A stretch of DNA of 64,000 nucleotides from Odoribacter sp. AF15-53 (lineage in GTDB: Bacteria; Bacteroidota; Bacteroidia; Bacteroidales; Marinifilaceae): assembly GCF_003479425.1 (NCBI RefSeq), contig NZ_QUHC01000001.1, positions 1 to 64,000 of the forward strand, read 5' to 3'. Position 1 is the first letter of the stretch. The number at the start of each line of letters is the position of its first letter. A program made the translations under genes and the position numbers. The notes under the pieces are model-generated. The model was not told the DNA's origin. It worked only from the letters and a program-made list of their open reading frames with translations, and searched no databases. Of the stretch, positions 17,731-27,817 are shown in pieces.

Positions 17731-20133
17731 CTATTCGGTTTTAAGTGTATCAATTGGGTTTTGACGGGCGGCCTTTCGGGTTTGCCAGATTGTGATGGCG
17801 AGGACGACGAGGATGGAGGTAAGAAAAACGAATATGAATAATCCGGCGTGTATTTCTATTTTATAAGCATAGCCTTTTAGCCATTCTCTGGAGGCGTAGT
17901 AGGCAACGGGTAGACCAATGAAACAGGCGAGAAGGACTCTGGCGAGGAATTGGCGGTTGAAGAGTTGCATGATTTGCCATTCGGTAGCGCCGTTTACTTT
18001 GCGAAGAGCGACCTCCCGGGTCTTGCTTTCAGCCATGAAGATGGAGAAGGCGAATATGCCCATGCCACCGATGAGGATGGCCGTGAGGGCAAACAGGATG
18101 ATGAGTTTGACGACGGCGATATCTTTGCCGTATAATTCGGTAAAGTTGTATTCTTCACATTTAAAGGCGGTATTGGGGAATTTCTCTTGGAACATTTCCC
18201 GGATGTAGCGGTATACGTTTTGGTATTCTCCGGTCTGGTAATGGACGATCATTGTAGAGGATATCTGGGGATATTCGTACATGAGTATGGCCGGTTCCGA
18301 GTATTTATATAGCGGGAAATATTGAAAATCGTCAACTACTCCCACGATTTTGAGGGGGTATTCACGATCCCATAAATTGAGAATGGTTTCCAACGGATGA
18401 TCCAGTTGAAGTGCTTTCACAAGAGACTGATTAATGATAGCTTCTCGGATATAATTGGGACGTAATCTCGCAAATTCTTTCGGGTCGGAGGGGTAATTGT
18501 GCTTTATCAGGCTTCGGCCTTCCCGGAGATGGATTTGGTAAGTGTCGATATAGTCTGCATCGCCAAGAATAATGCGAGCTTTGATGGTTTTCTCCGGTTG
18601 ACTGGCCAACGAGACAGGGTCGGCATCCTCATAACATGGGAGAGGGATTCCATTGCTGGCGTTGAGAATGGCCGGGTGATGTAAGAGTTCTTGTTTTAGA
18701 GTTTCGTATCGAAATTCTTTATCCGGCCAGTAGAAATATAGGATGTTTTCTTGGTTGAATCCCAAATCCATGTGTTCCATATAGTTCATTTGTCTTGACA
18801 CCACGATGGCACAGAAAAGTAGGGCGCTGAAAATCGTAATTTGTACAACGGTAAGTATTTTTTTGATATCCTTGTACCGGGGAACGGGTTGGATGGCCTG
18901 TTTGAGTCCGTTGCGGTTTAATCTTCTATGGGGGTATAAGTGCAACACGAGTCCGGTTAAGAACATGGTGGAGAAAACAAGTAGGAGGAATCCTGCTAAT
19001 TTTTGAAAGGATAGGTGGAAAGCATACGGGTGTTCCGGAGAGAGAATTTCTATGATGTATGGGTGTAACACGTAGGCCAGTATGAGAGACAGAAGTAAGG
19101 CGCATAGCGTGTGAATGCCGATTTCCAGCGATAACTGGTGTCGTATTGTCCGATTGTCTGCACCGAAACATTTTTGTATGGCCATGCGGGTAATATCTTT
19201 ATTTATCTGGGCAGTTTTGATCATCATGTAGTTACCTAGCGCTAGGAATAGAACTAGTAAAGTAATTCCGTAGAGAAGGAGGGATAGGGATATTTGTCCC
19301 CGTAAAATGGAATCGGAGGGAAGGTGATTTGAATGAAAATAGATGTCCGTTAGGGGTTGTAGTTGGCACCTGTGCTCATCGGCCTTCAGGTAAGAATTGT
19401 TTTTTTCGATCATTTCGGGTATCATTCGCTCGATAACGGGGATATCGGCTGTTGATGTCAGTTGAAGGTAGTTGTATGAGGAAAGGAATCCCCAATAGAG
19501 CATGTCTATTGAAATGGCTCGACTGTCAATAAAAATGTCGGATTGGATAGAAGAATTTGCCGGAAGGTTCTCGATCAGGGCTACAATTCGGACCGCACAT
19601 CCGTGATCGTTCTCGGAATTTAAGTCTTTGATGAATACTGTTTTGCCGATAGGGTTTTGATTGCAGAAGTGCTGTTGGACGTATCTTCGGGTAACGACGC
19701 CCCAATTTAATACCGTACTGTCGATTTCTCCTTGTATAATCGGAAAATCAAATATTTGGAAGAAATTTTCATCTATGAAAAGGCTTTTGGGAATAGGGAT
19801 ATACTCCTCCTCCTCGTTGTTTCTTATTCCATAAGAGTTGAAGGGTACGACTCTAGTGTAATTGACAATACCGGGGATTTCCTGTTTGGCATAAGGACCG
19901 ATCAGGTAGGCGGTGAGACTTTCCCACTCTTTGGATTCCAGGTCTTGTTCGGTTACCCGGTAGATGCTTCCCGCATTGGAATGAAATTTATCCATAGTCC
20001 ATTCCGTGATCACGTGATTTGAGATCAATAACGTGGCGGTGAAGGCTATGGCTAGACCTACGATATTGATAACGGTGTATACCTTGTTTCTTTTCCAGTT
20101 ACGGAGGATAATTTTGAAATATTGCTTGAACAT
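17731..20133 (-). CDS. FtsX/MacB-type ABC permease, type B (second B copy)
   Basis: An 800-residue eight-helix permease. Helix 1 is VINIVGLAIAFTATLLISNHV. The central trio lies at about 278-410, and the C-terminal trio, with SKTREVALRKVNGATEWQIM as coupling motif, ends in NPIDTLKTE. Two large periplasmic domains lie between. It pairs in type with the gene at 22483 (both have xxINxxGLAIAxxAS/T in helix 1 and TEWQxDxFH after it). Flanked by 2-nt gaps on both sides, so translation is probably coupled. Probable heterodimer partner of the type A protein encoded next to it. Confidence 0.88.
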   Translation of the reverse strand: MFKQYFKIILRNWKRNKVYTVINIVGLAIAFTATLLISNHVITEWTMDKFHSNAGSIYRVTEQDLESKEWESLTAYLIGPYAKQEIPGIVNYTRVVPFNSYGIRNNEEEEYIPIPKSLFIDENFFQIFDFPIIQGEIDSTVLNWGVVTRRYVQQHFCNQNPIGKTVFIKDLNSENDHGCAVRIVALIENLPANSSIQSDIFIDSRAISIDMLYWGFLSSYNYLQLTSTADIPVIERMIPEMIEKNNSYLKADEHRCQLQPLTDIYFHSNHLPSDSILRGQISLSLLLYGITLLVLFLALGNYMMIKTAQINKDITRMAIQKCFGADNRTIRHQLSLEIGIHTLCALLLSLILAYVLHPYIIEILSPEHPYAFHLSFQKLAGFLLLVFSTMFLTGLVLHLYPHRRLNRNGLKQAIQPVPRYKDIKKILTVVQITIFSALLFCAIVVSRQMNYMEHMDLGFNQENILYFYWPDKEFRYETLKQELLHHPAILNASNGIPLPCYEDADPVSLASQPEKTIKARIILGDADYIDTYQIHLREGRSLIKHNYPSDPKEFARLRPNYIREAIINQSLVKALQLDHPLETILNLWDREYPLKIVGVVDDFQYFPLYKYSEPAILMYEYPQISSTMIVHYQTGEYQNVYRYIREMFQEKFPNTAFKCEEYNFTELYGKDIAVVKLIILFALTAILIGGMGIFAFSIFMAESKTREVALRKVNGATEWQIMQLFNRQFLARVLLACFIGLPVAYYASREWLKGYAYKIEIHAGLFIFVFLTSILVVLAITIWQTRKAARQNPIDTLKTE

Positions 20134-20135
20134 GA

Positions 20136-22481
20136 TTATTCTGTTTTAAGTGTATCAATAGGGTTTAGGGTTGCAGCATACCAGGATTGCCGGATCACGG
20201 TAAGAATCCCGATAGCGATCATGAGCAGGATGCTCGTGATAAAAATCCATGGGGACAAGGGTGTCCGGTATATAAACTGGGATAGCCATTCTTGGGCGAG
20301 ATATCCTGCCACGGGAATCCCTAATATAGAAGAAAATAACATCCATTTAATAAAGCGTCCACACACGAGCAACACGATTTGCCTTTCCGTGGCCCCGTTA
20401 ACTTTGCGCAGGCAGATTTCTTGGGAGCGGCACTCCACTGAATACCAGGCCAGGCCGAACAATCCGAGGCAGGATAGGAGCATACTGATCCAGGTAAACA
20501 CGGAAACGATACGTGCCGTACGGAATTCCTCGTTATGGAGTTGTCTATAAAAATCAGCCAAAGTTGTAAAAATCAGCGGGGATTCGGTCGGTGCGATATC
20601 CTGCCACAAATGTTGTAATTTATTGATCGTGGCTTTCGTTTCCCCTGTCCGGGTTTTAATCACCGTGCCTTGGGCATTCACCCAATCGTCACTATCCTGA
20701 ATAATCAATAGCGGTTGTATTTCATTGGATACATGGTCGATAACGTAATCTTTGATAACCCCTCCGATTATATATTCCGTCCCGTCGAAATCGAAAGTAC
20801 CTCCTATCGGGTTTTCGATCTGTTTCTTCCTGACAAGAGCTTCGTTAACAATGACTTTATTGCCAGAATTGTTTGAATGATTCAGCAAAGAATCTCCTGC
20901 GATAAGTTCTGCCTGATAAAAACGGAAAAAACGTTGATCCATTTTCAGCGTGTTGGCGTTAAACTCCCGGTTCGCGATGGCCCCGTTATTCAGGGGAAAG
21001 GTTGACGTGTAATCAATAACTTCCGGTAGCGTGATCACCTTCTCTTTGAATGTTTTCCATGCGTGTTCATCCGGTGACTTATTATATTGTATGGCAACGA
21101 TCGACTCGCTGTCCGGGCGGATATGCGTGATATACTCGGTTTGGTATTTTATCGTTATGAATAGCACCAGCAAAATAATGGAAATCGTGAATTGAACTAC
21201 GATAATTCCTGCAATGAGCGAGGAGCGATGCGTGTGATTTTTCCTTAAAATATCGGATAACGAGATTCTTTCAATTTTGTACAGGATGTAGATAGACGGG
21301 AGTAGTATAACGGCTGCAAGGGTATAGAAAATAATCCATGACGTTTCTCCTCGAAACAGTTCCTGAAAAGTCAGCCGGGATTCCATGAACGTGTTGAATG
21401 TTGGTAATAGCATGTAAATGACGGCAAGCGAAATTCCGAAAGCGAAGATGACTTGTAGGGCGGTTTCTTGAATAACTTGCATACGGATTTCGTTTTTCGA
21501 AGCCCCGTGAATCAATTGCTGACCGGAATAAAGCAATCGTTGGAATGACCGGGTCAGGTTGATATTCACGTGATTAAAACATGCTATAGCGAGAATCAGC
21601 AAGGCAATCCACAAGCTTGTTTGCAGTTGATTGTGATCCCGGTATCTGAAAAGTTCAGTTTCCGAATAATCTTTCGTGTAATACACCTGTCGCACGGGTA
21701 GGAATGAAAGACGGGCCAGAGTTTCGTCCCCGTTTATCTTCTCGTTTAATGAAGAGATATCACTCCCGTTTTGAAGTTTTATCAAACTGTAAAACCATGA
21801 GGTGCAGAATTCCGACGGGGGATTCATCTCTTCGGGGGTGAACCCGATGAATAATTCGTAATTCAAAATACCCGGCTGTCGGTCGTCGATAACAGAGGTA
21901 ATCGTGTAATCCTGTTTTACCTCTTCTTGACGTACTCCGTATTTTTGGAGCCATATATCTTTATATGTTCTGAGGGTAAGTGTTTCGCCCGAAGGATTTT
22001 CTTTGCCGAACGTCCGGAGTGCGAAACTTCGGGTAATGGCAACTTCCGTGGGATGCGACAAGGTTTGCTGTAGGTTACCGGCGATCATTCGCGGGTGAAA
22101 AATCCGCTCTATCCCCGGGGTGACTTTATATGAATGCTTGATATCCAATTCTCTGCCTTCCCGGTACATCGAGACATATTCTTTGCGAAAGGTACAGTAG
22201 TCCGTCACTTCCGGGTATTTGTCATGCAGTTCACGGGCAATCTTTTGAGGGGTAGAGTAAGTTTTCAAATCACTGTCGTGGTAGAAAGCATCCTTTTTCT
22301 GAATGGCATATACTTGTCCTTCGTCGGGAGTGGAATGTGCCGTGTAGTCTTCATTCATGGCGAACCCGATGAGCAAGGTGCTGCAAGTAAGTCCGACAAT
22401 CAAGCTGAAAATTGAAATGCAGGGATATATTTTCTTCTTGGCCCAGTTACGGAATAGGATTTTATATTGAAATGTTCGCAT
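20136..22481 (-). CDS. FtsX/MacB-type ABC permease, type A (first A copy)
   Basis: A 781-residue eight-helix permease with two periplasmic MacB-like domains. Helix 1 reads SIFSLIVGLTCSTLLIGFAM and is followed by TAHS, as in the type A gene at 15398. The coupling segment is CRSQEICLRKVNGATERQIV, and the C-terminus is NPIDTLKTE. It lies 1-2 nt from both neighbours. The alternating B-A-B-A order in this operon suggests duplication of a two-gene A/B unit. No ATP-binding motifs. Confidence 0.88.
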   Translation of the reverse strand: MRTFQYKILFRNWAKKKIYPCISIFSLIVGLTCSTLLIGFAMNEDYTAHSTPDEGQVYAIQKKDAFYHDSDLKTYSTPQKIARELHDKYPEVTDYCTFRKEYVSMYREGRELDIKHSYKVTPGIERIFHPRMIAGNLQQTLSHPTEVAITRSFALRTFGKENPSGETLTLRTYKDIWLQKYGVRQEEVKQDYTITSVIDDRQPGILNYELFIGFTPEEMNPPSEFCTSWFYSLIKLQNGSDISSLNEKINGDETLARLSFLPVRQVYYTKDYSETELFRYRDHNQLQTSLWIALLILAIACFNHVNINLTRSFQRLLYSGQQLIHGASKNEIRMQVIQETALQVIFAFGISLAVIYMLLPTFNTFMESRLTFQELFRGETSWIIFYTLAAVILLPSIYILYKIERISLSDILRKNHTHRSSLIAGIIVVQFTISIILLVLFITIKYQTEYITHIRPDSESIVAIQYNKSPDEHAWKTFKEKVITLPEVIDYTSTFPLNNGAIANREFNANTLKMDQRFFRFYQAELIAGDSLLNHSNNSGNKVIVNEALVRKKQIENPIGGTFDFDGTEYIIGGVIKDYVIDHVSNEIQPLLIIQDSDDWVNAQGTVIKTRTGETKATINKLQHLWQDIAPTESPLIFTTLADFYRQLHNEEFRTARIVSVFTWISMLLSCLGLFGLAWYSVECRSQEICLRKVNGATERQIVLLVCGRFIKWMLFSSILGIPVAGYLAQEWLSQFIYRTPLSPWIFITSILLMIAIGILTVIRQSWYAATLNPIDTLKTE

Positions 22482-22482
22482 G

Positions 22483-24870
22483 TTATTCTGTTTTTATAGC
22501 GTCAATCGGGTTTTTACGTGATGCCCGGCGTACTTGCCAGATCGTGATCAGTGTAATGAATAGTAATGATAGACAAACCACGCTAACCGTGATCCAGCTG
22601 TCCACTTTTATTTTATAGGCAAAATCTTGTAACCATATCCGGCAAAGGAGATAGGAGCAGGGAATGCCGATCAGGCAGGCGATCGCTACTTGTTTCACGA
22701 AAATGCGGTTCAGGCAGATCATAATTTGCTTTTCGGAAGCCCCGTTTACCTTGCGTAGGGCGATTTCTTTTGTTTTACTCTCCGTGATGAATATGGAGAA
22801 TGCCAGTACACCCATACCCCCGATGAGGAGTGCGATACCCGTGAATATATATATGAGTTGGCCGAGAGTGATTTCTTTTTCATACAGTTCGGAATAAGGA
22901 AAATCCCTGTAATAAAAGACTTTTTCCGGGTGACGGGCTTCGTGGATTTGTTTGAGGTGTTCAATCACCTCGTTTCGTTTTCCCTCCCGGTAACGAACGA
23001 TAACCGAGAATAGAACTCCGGGCAGGTCGCTGCCTAACATGGCGGGTTGTATCGGTTCGTGGAGCGAACGGAAATGAAAATCCTGCACGACCCCGACAAT
23101 CTGTAATTTCGAGTGATTGTTTTCCAGCAGTGTCCCGATGGGGTGTGATAAGCCCAGCTTGCGCACGAAGGCTTGATTGACAACGATCTCTACGACATCA
23201 ACGGGTTTGACGGAATATATTTCCGTGGTGGTAACTTTACTTTTGGCATCCCGACCTTCCACGAGTTTTATCTGGTAGGTGTCAAGGTAATTTTCGTCAC
23301 ATAGGAGGGAAAAAGTTTGTATCACTTTTTCCGGTTGATCCGCCAAATGTATATCCCAATGCGCCCAGTTACCGATCGGGAGTAAAGCCCCGTTGCTCGT
23401 GCTGAGGATGTCCGGGTAACCGGATAATTCTTCTTTTAAGGAGATAACTTCTAATGGATTGGGCCAGCCGAAAGTGATCGTGTTGTGGTTATTGTATCCC
23501 AGGGGTTTATCCTGAAGAAAACTGATTTGTTTGACGAATACGATCGAGAAAAATAGCAAGGCACAGAAGATCGTTAATTGTGCGATCAATAAAATATGTT
23601 TGAATTCCCAGAAAGAACGGGAGGAGGTCATCGTGCTTTTTATGCCGGAGATATTCATCTTGCGGGTAACGTAACCGTAGGTGACACCCCCGACACTCCC
23701 GATAAATACAAGGAAAATGGCAAGGAAACCCATGATTTCCGGGAAGGTCAGGTAAAAGGGAAACGGACGTAACGGGGAAATGATCTGTATGAAATAAGGG
23801 TAAAGAATGACGACCAATACGATTGTCAGGATAAGAGCCCCTAGTAAGTATATCCCTATTTCTAATAATATCTGGGAAAGCATGCTTCGATTGCTGATTC
23901 CGAAATATTTCTGTATGGCAAAACGTTCTGCATTTTTATGTGCTTGTGCCAGTTTCATAATGAGGTAGTTACAAAATGCGAGGATTAAGATAAGTAGGAC
24001 GATACCGCTCAGGATCAGGTTGAATGTTCCGGAACCTTGTGCGAACGGGATATCGTAATTCTGAATGTGATCCGAGTGAAGGTACATTTCCCGCAAGGGC
24101 TGTAACCGGAACTCTTTTCCGCGTTCCCGGACATATTCGGCTTCCCGGTATTCGATTTCTTGTAATTGTTCTTCTGTTTTATGAATATCGGCATGGTCTG
24201 TCAATAGTAAAAATGTCCGTATGGTATTTCCTGCGCTGTATCGGAACATTTCTTCAATCACGGAAAAGTCCAGAATCACGTCGGCTTGGATGGACGAACG
24301 GACGGGGAAATCCTTCATAATCCCAGCAATGTAAAAGGATGATTCTTTGCCGCTCGTGTATAGATTTTCGAGGTATAGAAGTTTTCCTACTGGATTTTCG
24401 TCTTTGAAATAACGTCTGGCAACGGTTTCTGAAATAACGGCCCAACCGGGTTGCATGGACTCTCTTAATTCTCCCGATATCAGGGGAAACGTGAACATGC
24501 TGAACAGTTGGCGATCGGCGTAACCACAGGTGATACCGCCTTGGTAATGATCCGAATCTTCCCACCGGAGTTTGAGTTCTCTTGCCGTGATGATCCGGGT
24601 ATAGTCGAGGACATCGGGAATCTCGGCTTTGGCCAGTTCTCCCAATGGGCTGCAAACCTCGGAATCCCAGTAGGAATATCCCGTTGATTGTGTCGTGATC
24701 CGGTAAATATGATCTCTTTTCTCGTGAAAAGCATCTGTTTGCCATTCTTTCATCAGGTAGGTGTAGATCAGAATTGAAGCTGCGAGAGCAATGGCCAGCC
24801 CGATCGTGTTGATCACGAGGTAGCTCTTTTGTCTGAGAATCTGACGCCATACCAGTTTTAGATGATACAT
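22483..24870 (-). CDS. FtsX/MacB-type ABC permease, type B (first B copy)
   Basis: A 795-residue eight-helix permease, first of four in the operon. Helix 1 is VINTIGLAIALAASILIYTYL, followed by KEWQTDAFHEK. The coupling motif is SKTKEIALRKVNGASEKQIM and the C-terminus NPIDAIKTE. Starts 38 nt after the adaptor stop. Like its paralogues it repeats the FtsX module twice in one chain, so a single chain may already supply what two MacB protomers do; that is inference. Substrate unknown. Confidence 0.88.
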   Translation of the reverse strand: MYHLKLVWRQILRQKSYLVINTIGLAIALAASILIYTYLMKEWQTDAFHEKRDHIYRITTQSTGYSYWDSEVCSPLGELAKAEIPDVLDYTRIITARELKLRWEDSDHYQGGITCGYADRQLFSMFTFPLISGELRESMQPGWAVISETVARRYFKDENPVGKLLYLENLYTSGKESSFYIAGIMKDFPVRSSIQADVILDFSVIEEMFRYSAGNTIRTFLLLTDHADIHKTEEQLQEIEYREAEYVRERGKEFRLQPLREMYLHSDHIQNYDIPFAQGSGTFNLILSGIVLLILILAFCNYLIMKLAQAHKNAERFAIQKYFGISNRSMLSQILLEIGIYLLGALILTIVLVVILYPYFIQIISPLRPFPFYLTFPEIMGFLAIFLVFIGSVGGVTYGYVTRKMNISGIKSTMTSSRSFWEFKHILLIAQLTIFCALLFFSIVFVKQISFLQDKPLGYNNHNTITFGWPNPLEVISLKEELSGYPDILSTSNGALLPIGNWAHWDIHLADQPEKVIQTFSLLCDENYLDTYQIKLVEGRDAKSKVTTTEIYSVKPVDVVEIVVNQAFVRKLGLSHPIGTLLENNHSKLQIVGVVQDFHFRSLHEPIQPAMLGSDLPGVLFSVIVRYREGKRNEVIEHLKQIHEARHPEKVFYYRDFPYSELYEKEITLGQLIYIFTGIALLIGGMGVLAFSIFITESKTKEIALRKVNGASEKQIMICLNRIFVKQVAIACLIGIPCSYLLCRIWLQDFAYKIKVDSWITVSVVCLSLLFITLITIWQVRRASRKNPIDAIKTE

Positions 24871-24908
24871 ATCGAATTGTTTTTAGCCGTGTTGCAAAGT
24901 ACAAAAAA

Positions 24909-26159
24909 TCACTTGAAAATAAGTCGTTCGTTATCGCCAAACATTTCATAGCCCGACGTGATGATCTTCTCGCCCGGTTGAAGTCCCTCCGTCACTTGAT
25001 AATGGCGGGGATTCTGTTTCCCGATTTTTATCTTTCGGCGGAAAGCCTCCGTCCCGTCCGGTGATAGAACGTAGATCCATTGCCCCCCGGTACTTTGATA
25101 GAATGTACCTCTCGGTATGAGTACCGATTCATCGGCGGCCCCGAGTTGCAGGTTGATATGATACGTTTGTCCCGTCCGGATATTGGGCGGTACGGTTGTC
25201 GTGAATTCAAGGTCGGTTTTGAATTGACCGTTTTTCACGTCCGGGTAGACCTTAGAAACTTCCATTTGGTAGTCTTTACCCTGCCGTTCCAGTGTGGCGG
25301 TCAGTTTTTTGCGCACCCGGTCGATATAATGCTCGTCTATTTGGGTCATTACCTTGTAGTCGTTCAGCACGTTGATCTTTCCGATCTGACTACCGGAACC
25401 GATGATCTGGCCGATCTCGGCATTCAGATCGCTCAACTGTCCGTCGATAGGGGCTCGCACGTCAAGCCGATCCTGCCGTTCCCGTGTTAACTGCAAGTTT
25501 CGGCGGGCATTCTCCAGTTTTTGTTTAAGCATAAACACTTGCGAGTGGCGGCGAATGGAGTCTTTCATTTGTTTTTCCGAAATCAACTCCCGGTTATGAA
25601 TGGCATAATCGTAATCTTCTTTGGCCACAAGATACTCTTCTTTGGCGATCAAGTCCTCTTCGAAGAGTTGTTTATTCTGCAAGTATTTTCGTTTTTTTCG
25701 TTCCACATCGAGTTCAAGGGTTAACCGTTCTTGTTGCAGGTTCAACTCTTCCCGTTCCAGATCCAACAGGCTGTTCTGAACGGAATTCTCTTCTTCGGCA
25801 AAGTGATCCTTGCTGTTCTGTATCTCGGTTTCCAAGTTTTTACTTTCTAACCGGATAATCACTTCTCCCGCTTTCACCATTTCGCCTTCCTCCACGAGAA
25901 TCTCCTTCACGCTTCCACCTTCTTGAGCCGTCAGTTGCGAGAAAGTCAACGGCTCCACGTTTCCCATGATCCGGATATAATCGTGAAATGTCCCTTGCCG
26001 TACCTCTTCTATCGTGATTTTCTCCTTGTCAACCCGTAGCGCTGATTCGTGATTCCCGAATACAGCCCACCCGATAAACCAGAGTCCGAATGCACCCCCG
26101 ATCAGGTACGGAATATGTTTTTTCTTGATACCTCGTTTTTGTGTTATTGGTCGATCCAT
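24909..26159 (-). CDS. Periplasmic adaptor (HlyD/MacA-like membrane fusion protein)
   Basis: A 416-residue membrane-fusion subunit bridging inner-membrane permease and TolC. A single N-terminal helix (about 16-34, IPYLIGGAFGLWFIGWAVFG) anchors it. The lipoyl half-motif (GGSVKEILVEEGEMVKAGEVII, about 82-103) is followed by a long alpha-hairpin coiled coil (about 105-235, rich in E, L, Q and K), then the second lipoyl half (VRAPIDGQLSDLNAEIGQ) and beta-barrel. The length of the hairpin fits tripartite MacAB-type pumps. Second gene of the leftward operon, separated from tolC by a 210-nt repeat region. Confidence 0.92.
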   Translation of the reverse strand: MDRPITQKRGIKKKHIPYLIGGAFGLWFIGWAVFGNHESALRVDKEKITIEEVRQGTFHDYIRIMGNVEPLTFSQLTAQEGGSVKEILVEEGEMVKAGEVIIRLESKNLETEIQNSKDHFAEEENSVQNSLLDLEREELNLQQERLTLELDVERKKRKYLQNKQLFEEDLIAKEEYLVAKEDYDYAIHNRELISEKQMKDSIRRHSQVFMLKQKLENARRNLQLTRERQDRLDVRAPIDGQLSDLNAEIGQIIGSGSQIGKINVLNDYKVMTQIDEHYIDRVRKKLTATLERQGKDYQMEVSKVYPDVKNGQFKTDLEFTTTVPPNIRTGQTYHINLQLGAADESVLIPRGTFYQSTGGQWIYVLSPDGTEAFRRKIKIGKQNPRHYQVTEGLQPGEKIITSGYEMFGDNERLIFK

Positions 26160-26164
26160 GATTT

Positions 26165-26395
26165 AATTTTAGATTTTAAATTTTAGACTTTAAATTGAAA
26201 AACGGATTAATTTAGTGATTTAGTGATTTCGGATTAAGTGATCCTGCCTATTCTGTGATTTAATGATTTACGATTAAATGATTCCCCCGCCTCTCTCTTC
26301 CTTTATAATCACAGAATCGTTGAATCGGCAATCATAGAATCTTCGAATCTCTTTTTTCATTTTCAATTTTCAATTTTTCATTTTCAATTGTAACG
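26165..26395. repeat. Large intergenic repeat element between tolC-like and adaptor genes
   Basis: From left to right: (TTTTAGA/TTTTAAA) tract, GTGATTT units, CCCCCGCCTCTCTCTTCC core, then AATCACAGAATCGTTGAATC, GGCAATCATAGAATC, and a TTTTCAATTTTTCATTTTCAATT tract. Bases 26281-26364 match the reverse complement of 37260-37343 with one substitution and one single-base indel. It lies inside an operon, so its hairpins could reduce transcription into the adaptor and permease genes. The right end supplies the last codons and stop of the TolC gene. Confidence 0.85.
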
Positions 26396-27722
26396 GTTTT
26401 CCCATGTAAAAATCAATCATCCTTTTTTGCATCACGTAATCCAGACGGGCCCGCAGGACGTCATATTTGGCTTCGAGGAGACTGTTGGATGTCGTGTTGA
26501 GGTCGATGATCGTGATCAGGCCCTGTTCGTAGCGTTTGCGGGCGGCATTGTAGGAGAGGGTGCTGAAATTCTCTCGTTGCAGGGCAATCCGGTAACGTTG
26601 CGTGCAGGATTTCAAGTCCTGTAAGGCTTGTTGTATCTCGTTGTACAAAGCTCTTTCGGTTCGTTGGTACTGTATCCGGGAAGATTGATAATTGTTTTTT
26701 GCCCTTTGCAGGCTTGAACGGCGACTCAGACCGGAGTAAAACGGGATACTCATGCCGATGCTGAAGCCTTTGCCGATCTGGTTGCGGTCGGTGATCTGGG
26801 AGAAAAAATCTCCTGATCGTTGATCGCTATAATTGCCGAACGAAATACTGCCGCTAATGCTGATTGACGGGAATAATCCCGCTTTTGCCGTGTACAGGTT
26901 GAGTTGGGCCGATCGGATCTGATAAGTGGCCAGTTGAATCTCCGGCAAAGATTGAATCGCTTGCGTGAAAACTTCATTGGTTTCCAGTTGGTGAAATTCC
27001 GGGAGTACTTTGCTGACCGACAAGGCGTCGATCGTTAACTCCTCTTCTGCGTTATAATTCATGAGATATTTGAGATTTGCCCGTGCGTTGAGGCAATTGT
27101 TCTGGGCTGAGATCAGTCGGAATTCCACTGAGGCTTGTTGCGCCTGCATTTCGAATAGATCGCTTTTCGGTTTTTTACCCAACTCGTATTCCCGTTCAAT
27201 CTTTTTGAGGCGTAGGCTGGAGTTTTCCACTTGTTCTTGCGTGATACGTACTTCTTCTTCGGCGTATAATAAGGTGAAGAAGGCATTCATCACTTGAATG
27301 GCGATCTGGTTGGCTTGATTTTCTGTTTCTTTCCACCCCATAAGCTGGCTTAATTTTGCAGCTCGCAAGCGGTTGATATTGTTGAATCCTGCGAACACAG
27401 TAAGACTACTTCCAATCCCAAACCCACCGACCGACATGTACCGGGTATTCGTGTACGTGTTGGTTTCCGGGTCAATCCCTCGTCCGAAACTGTAACTGAC
27501 ACCGGGAGAAATCCCGCTCAGACTGGGGAATAGGGAAAGCGTGGCATCCCGGACTTCCAGTTTGTCATTTTTATTTTGTAACGCTCGTTGTTGCATGGAA
27601 AGACTTTTCTCCACGCCGTAGTCGATGCATTCCTGGAGAGTCCATTTCCGGTTTTGCCCGTGAACGTATAGTCCGGATGTTAAAATACTCAATAGTATGA
27701 AATATTGTTTTAGAATCATCAT
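26370..27722 (-). CDS. TolC family outer-membrane efflux protein
   Basis: A 450-residue outer-membrane factor. A Sec signal peptide (about residues 1-23, ending YVHGQ) is followed by two OEP repeats of long amphipathic helices and short strands: WTLQECIDYGVEKSLSMQQRAL starts the first, and PEIQLATYQIRSAQLNLYTAKAG belongs to the second. It likely forms the trimeric exit duct for the adaptor and permeases encoded downstream. The last six codons (QLKMKN) and stop lie in an AATTGAAAATGAAAAATTGA repeat tract. First gene of the leftward operon, with a sigma-54-like element just upstream. Confidence 0.93.
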   Translation of the reverse strand: MMILKQYFILLSILTSGLYVHGQNRKWTLQECIDYGVEKSLSMQQRALQNKNDKLEVRDATLSLFPSLSGISPGVSYSFGRGIDPETNTYTNTRYMSVGGFGIGSSLTVFAGFNNINRLRAAKLSQLMGWKETENQANQIAIQVMNAFFTLLYAEEEVRITQEQVENSSLRLKKIEREYELGKKPKSDLFEMQAQQASVEFRLISAQNNCLNARANLKYLMNYNAEEELTIDALSVSKVLPEFHQLETNEVFTQAIQSLPEIQLATYQIRSAQLNLYTAKAGLFPSISISGSISFGNYSDQRSGDFFSQITDRNQIGKGFSIGMSIPFYSGLSRRSSLQRAKNNYQSSRIQYQRTERALYNEIQQALQDLKSCTQRYRIALQRENFSTLSYNAARKRYEQGLITIIDLNTTSNSLLEAKYDVLRARLDYVMQKRMIDFYMGKPLQLKMKN

Positions 27723-27748
27723 TTTTTATTTTATCTTGCATACGGTGG

Positions 27749-27764
27749 TACGAATGTTGTGCCA
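27749..27764 (-). promoter_or_regulatory. Sigma-54-like -24/-12 element facing tolC
   Basis: On the minus strand TGGCACAACATTCGTA: a perfect TGGCAC -24 half; the -12 half is TCGT rather than TTGC, with the invariant G correctly 12 nt from the first G of the -24 GG. Ends about 27 nt before the ATG. No TAnnTTTG box is seen here, which fits sigma-54 control by the nearby NtrC-type regulator. Candidate only. Confidence 0.45.
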
Positions 27765-27817
27765 AAAGAGGAACGTGTTTGTTATCAGCAATATAGTGAA
27801 AAATAGATGTGGTGGGA

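Noticed and set aside
24254..24949. 231-residue minus-strand open frame overlapping the first permease gene
   Set aside because: Its translation is low in hydrophobic order and Arg/His-rich, typical of an out-of-frame shadow; the permease frame is clearly the real one.
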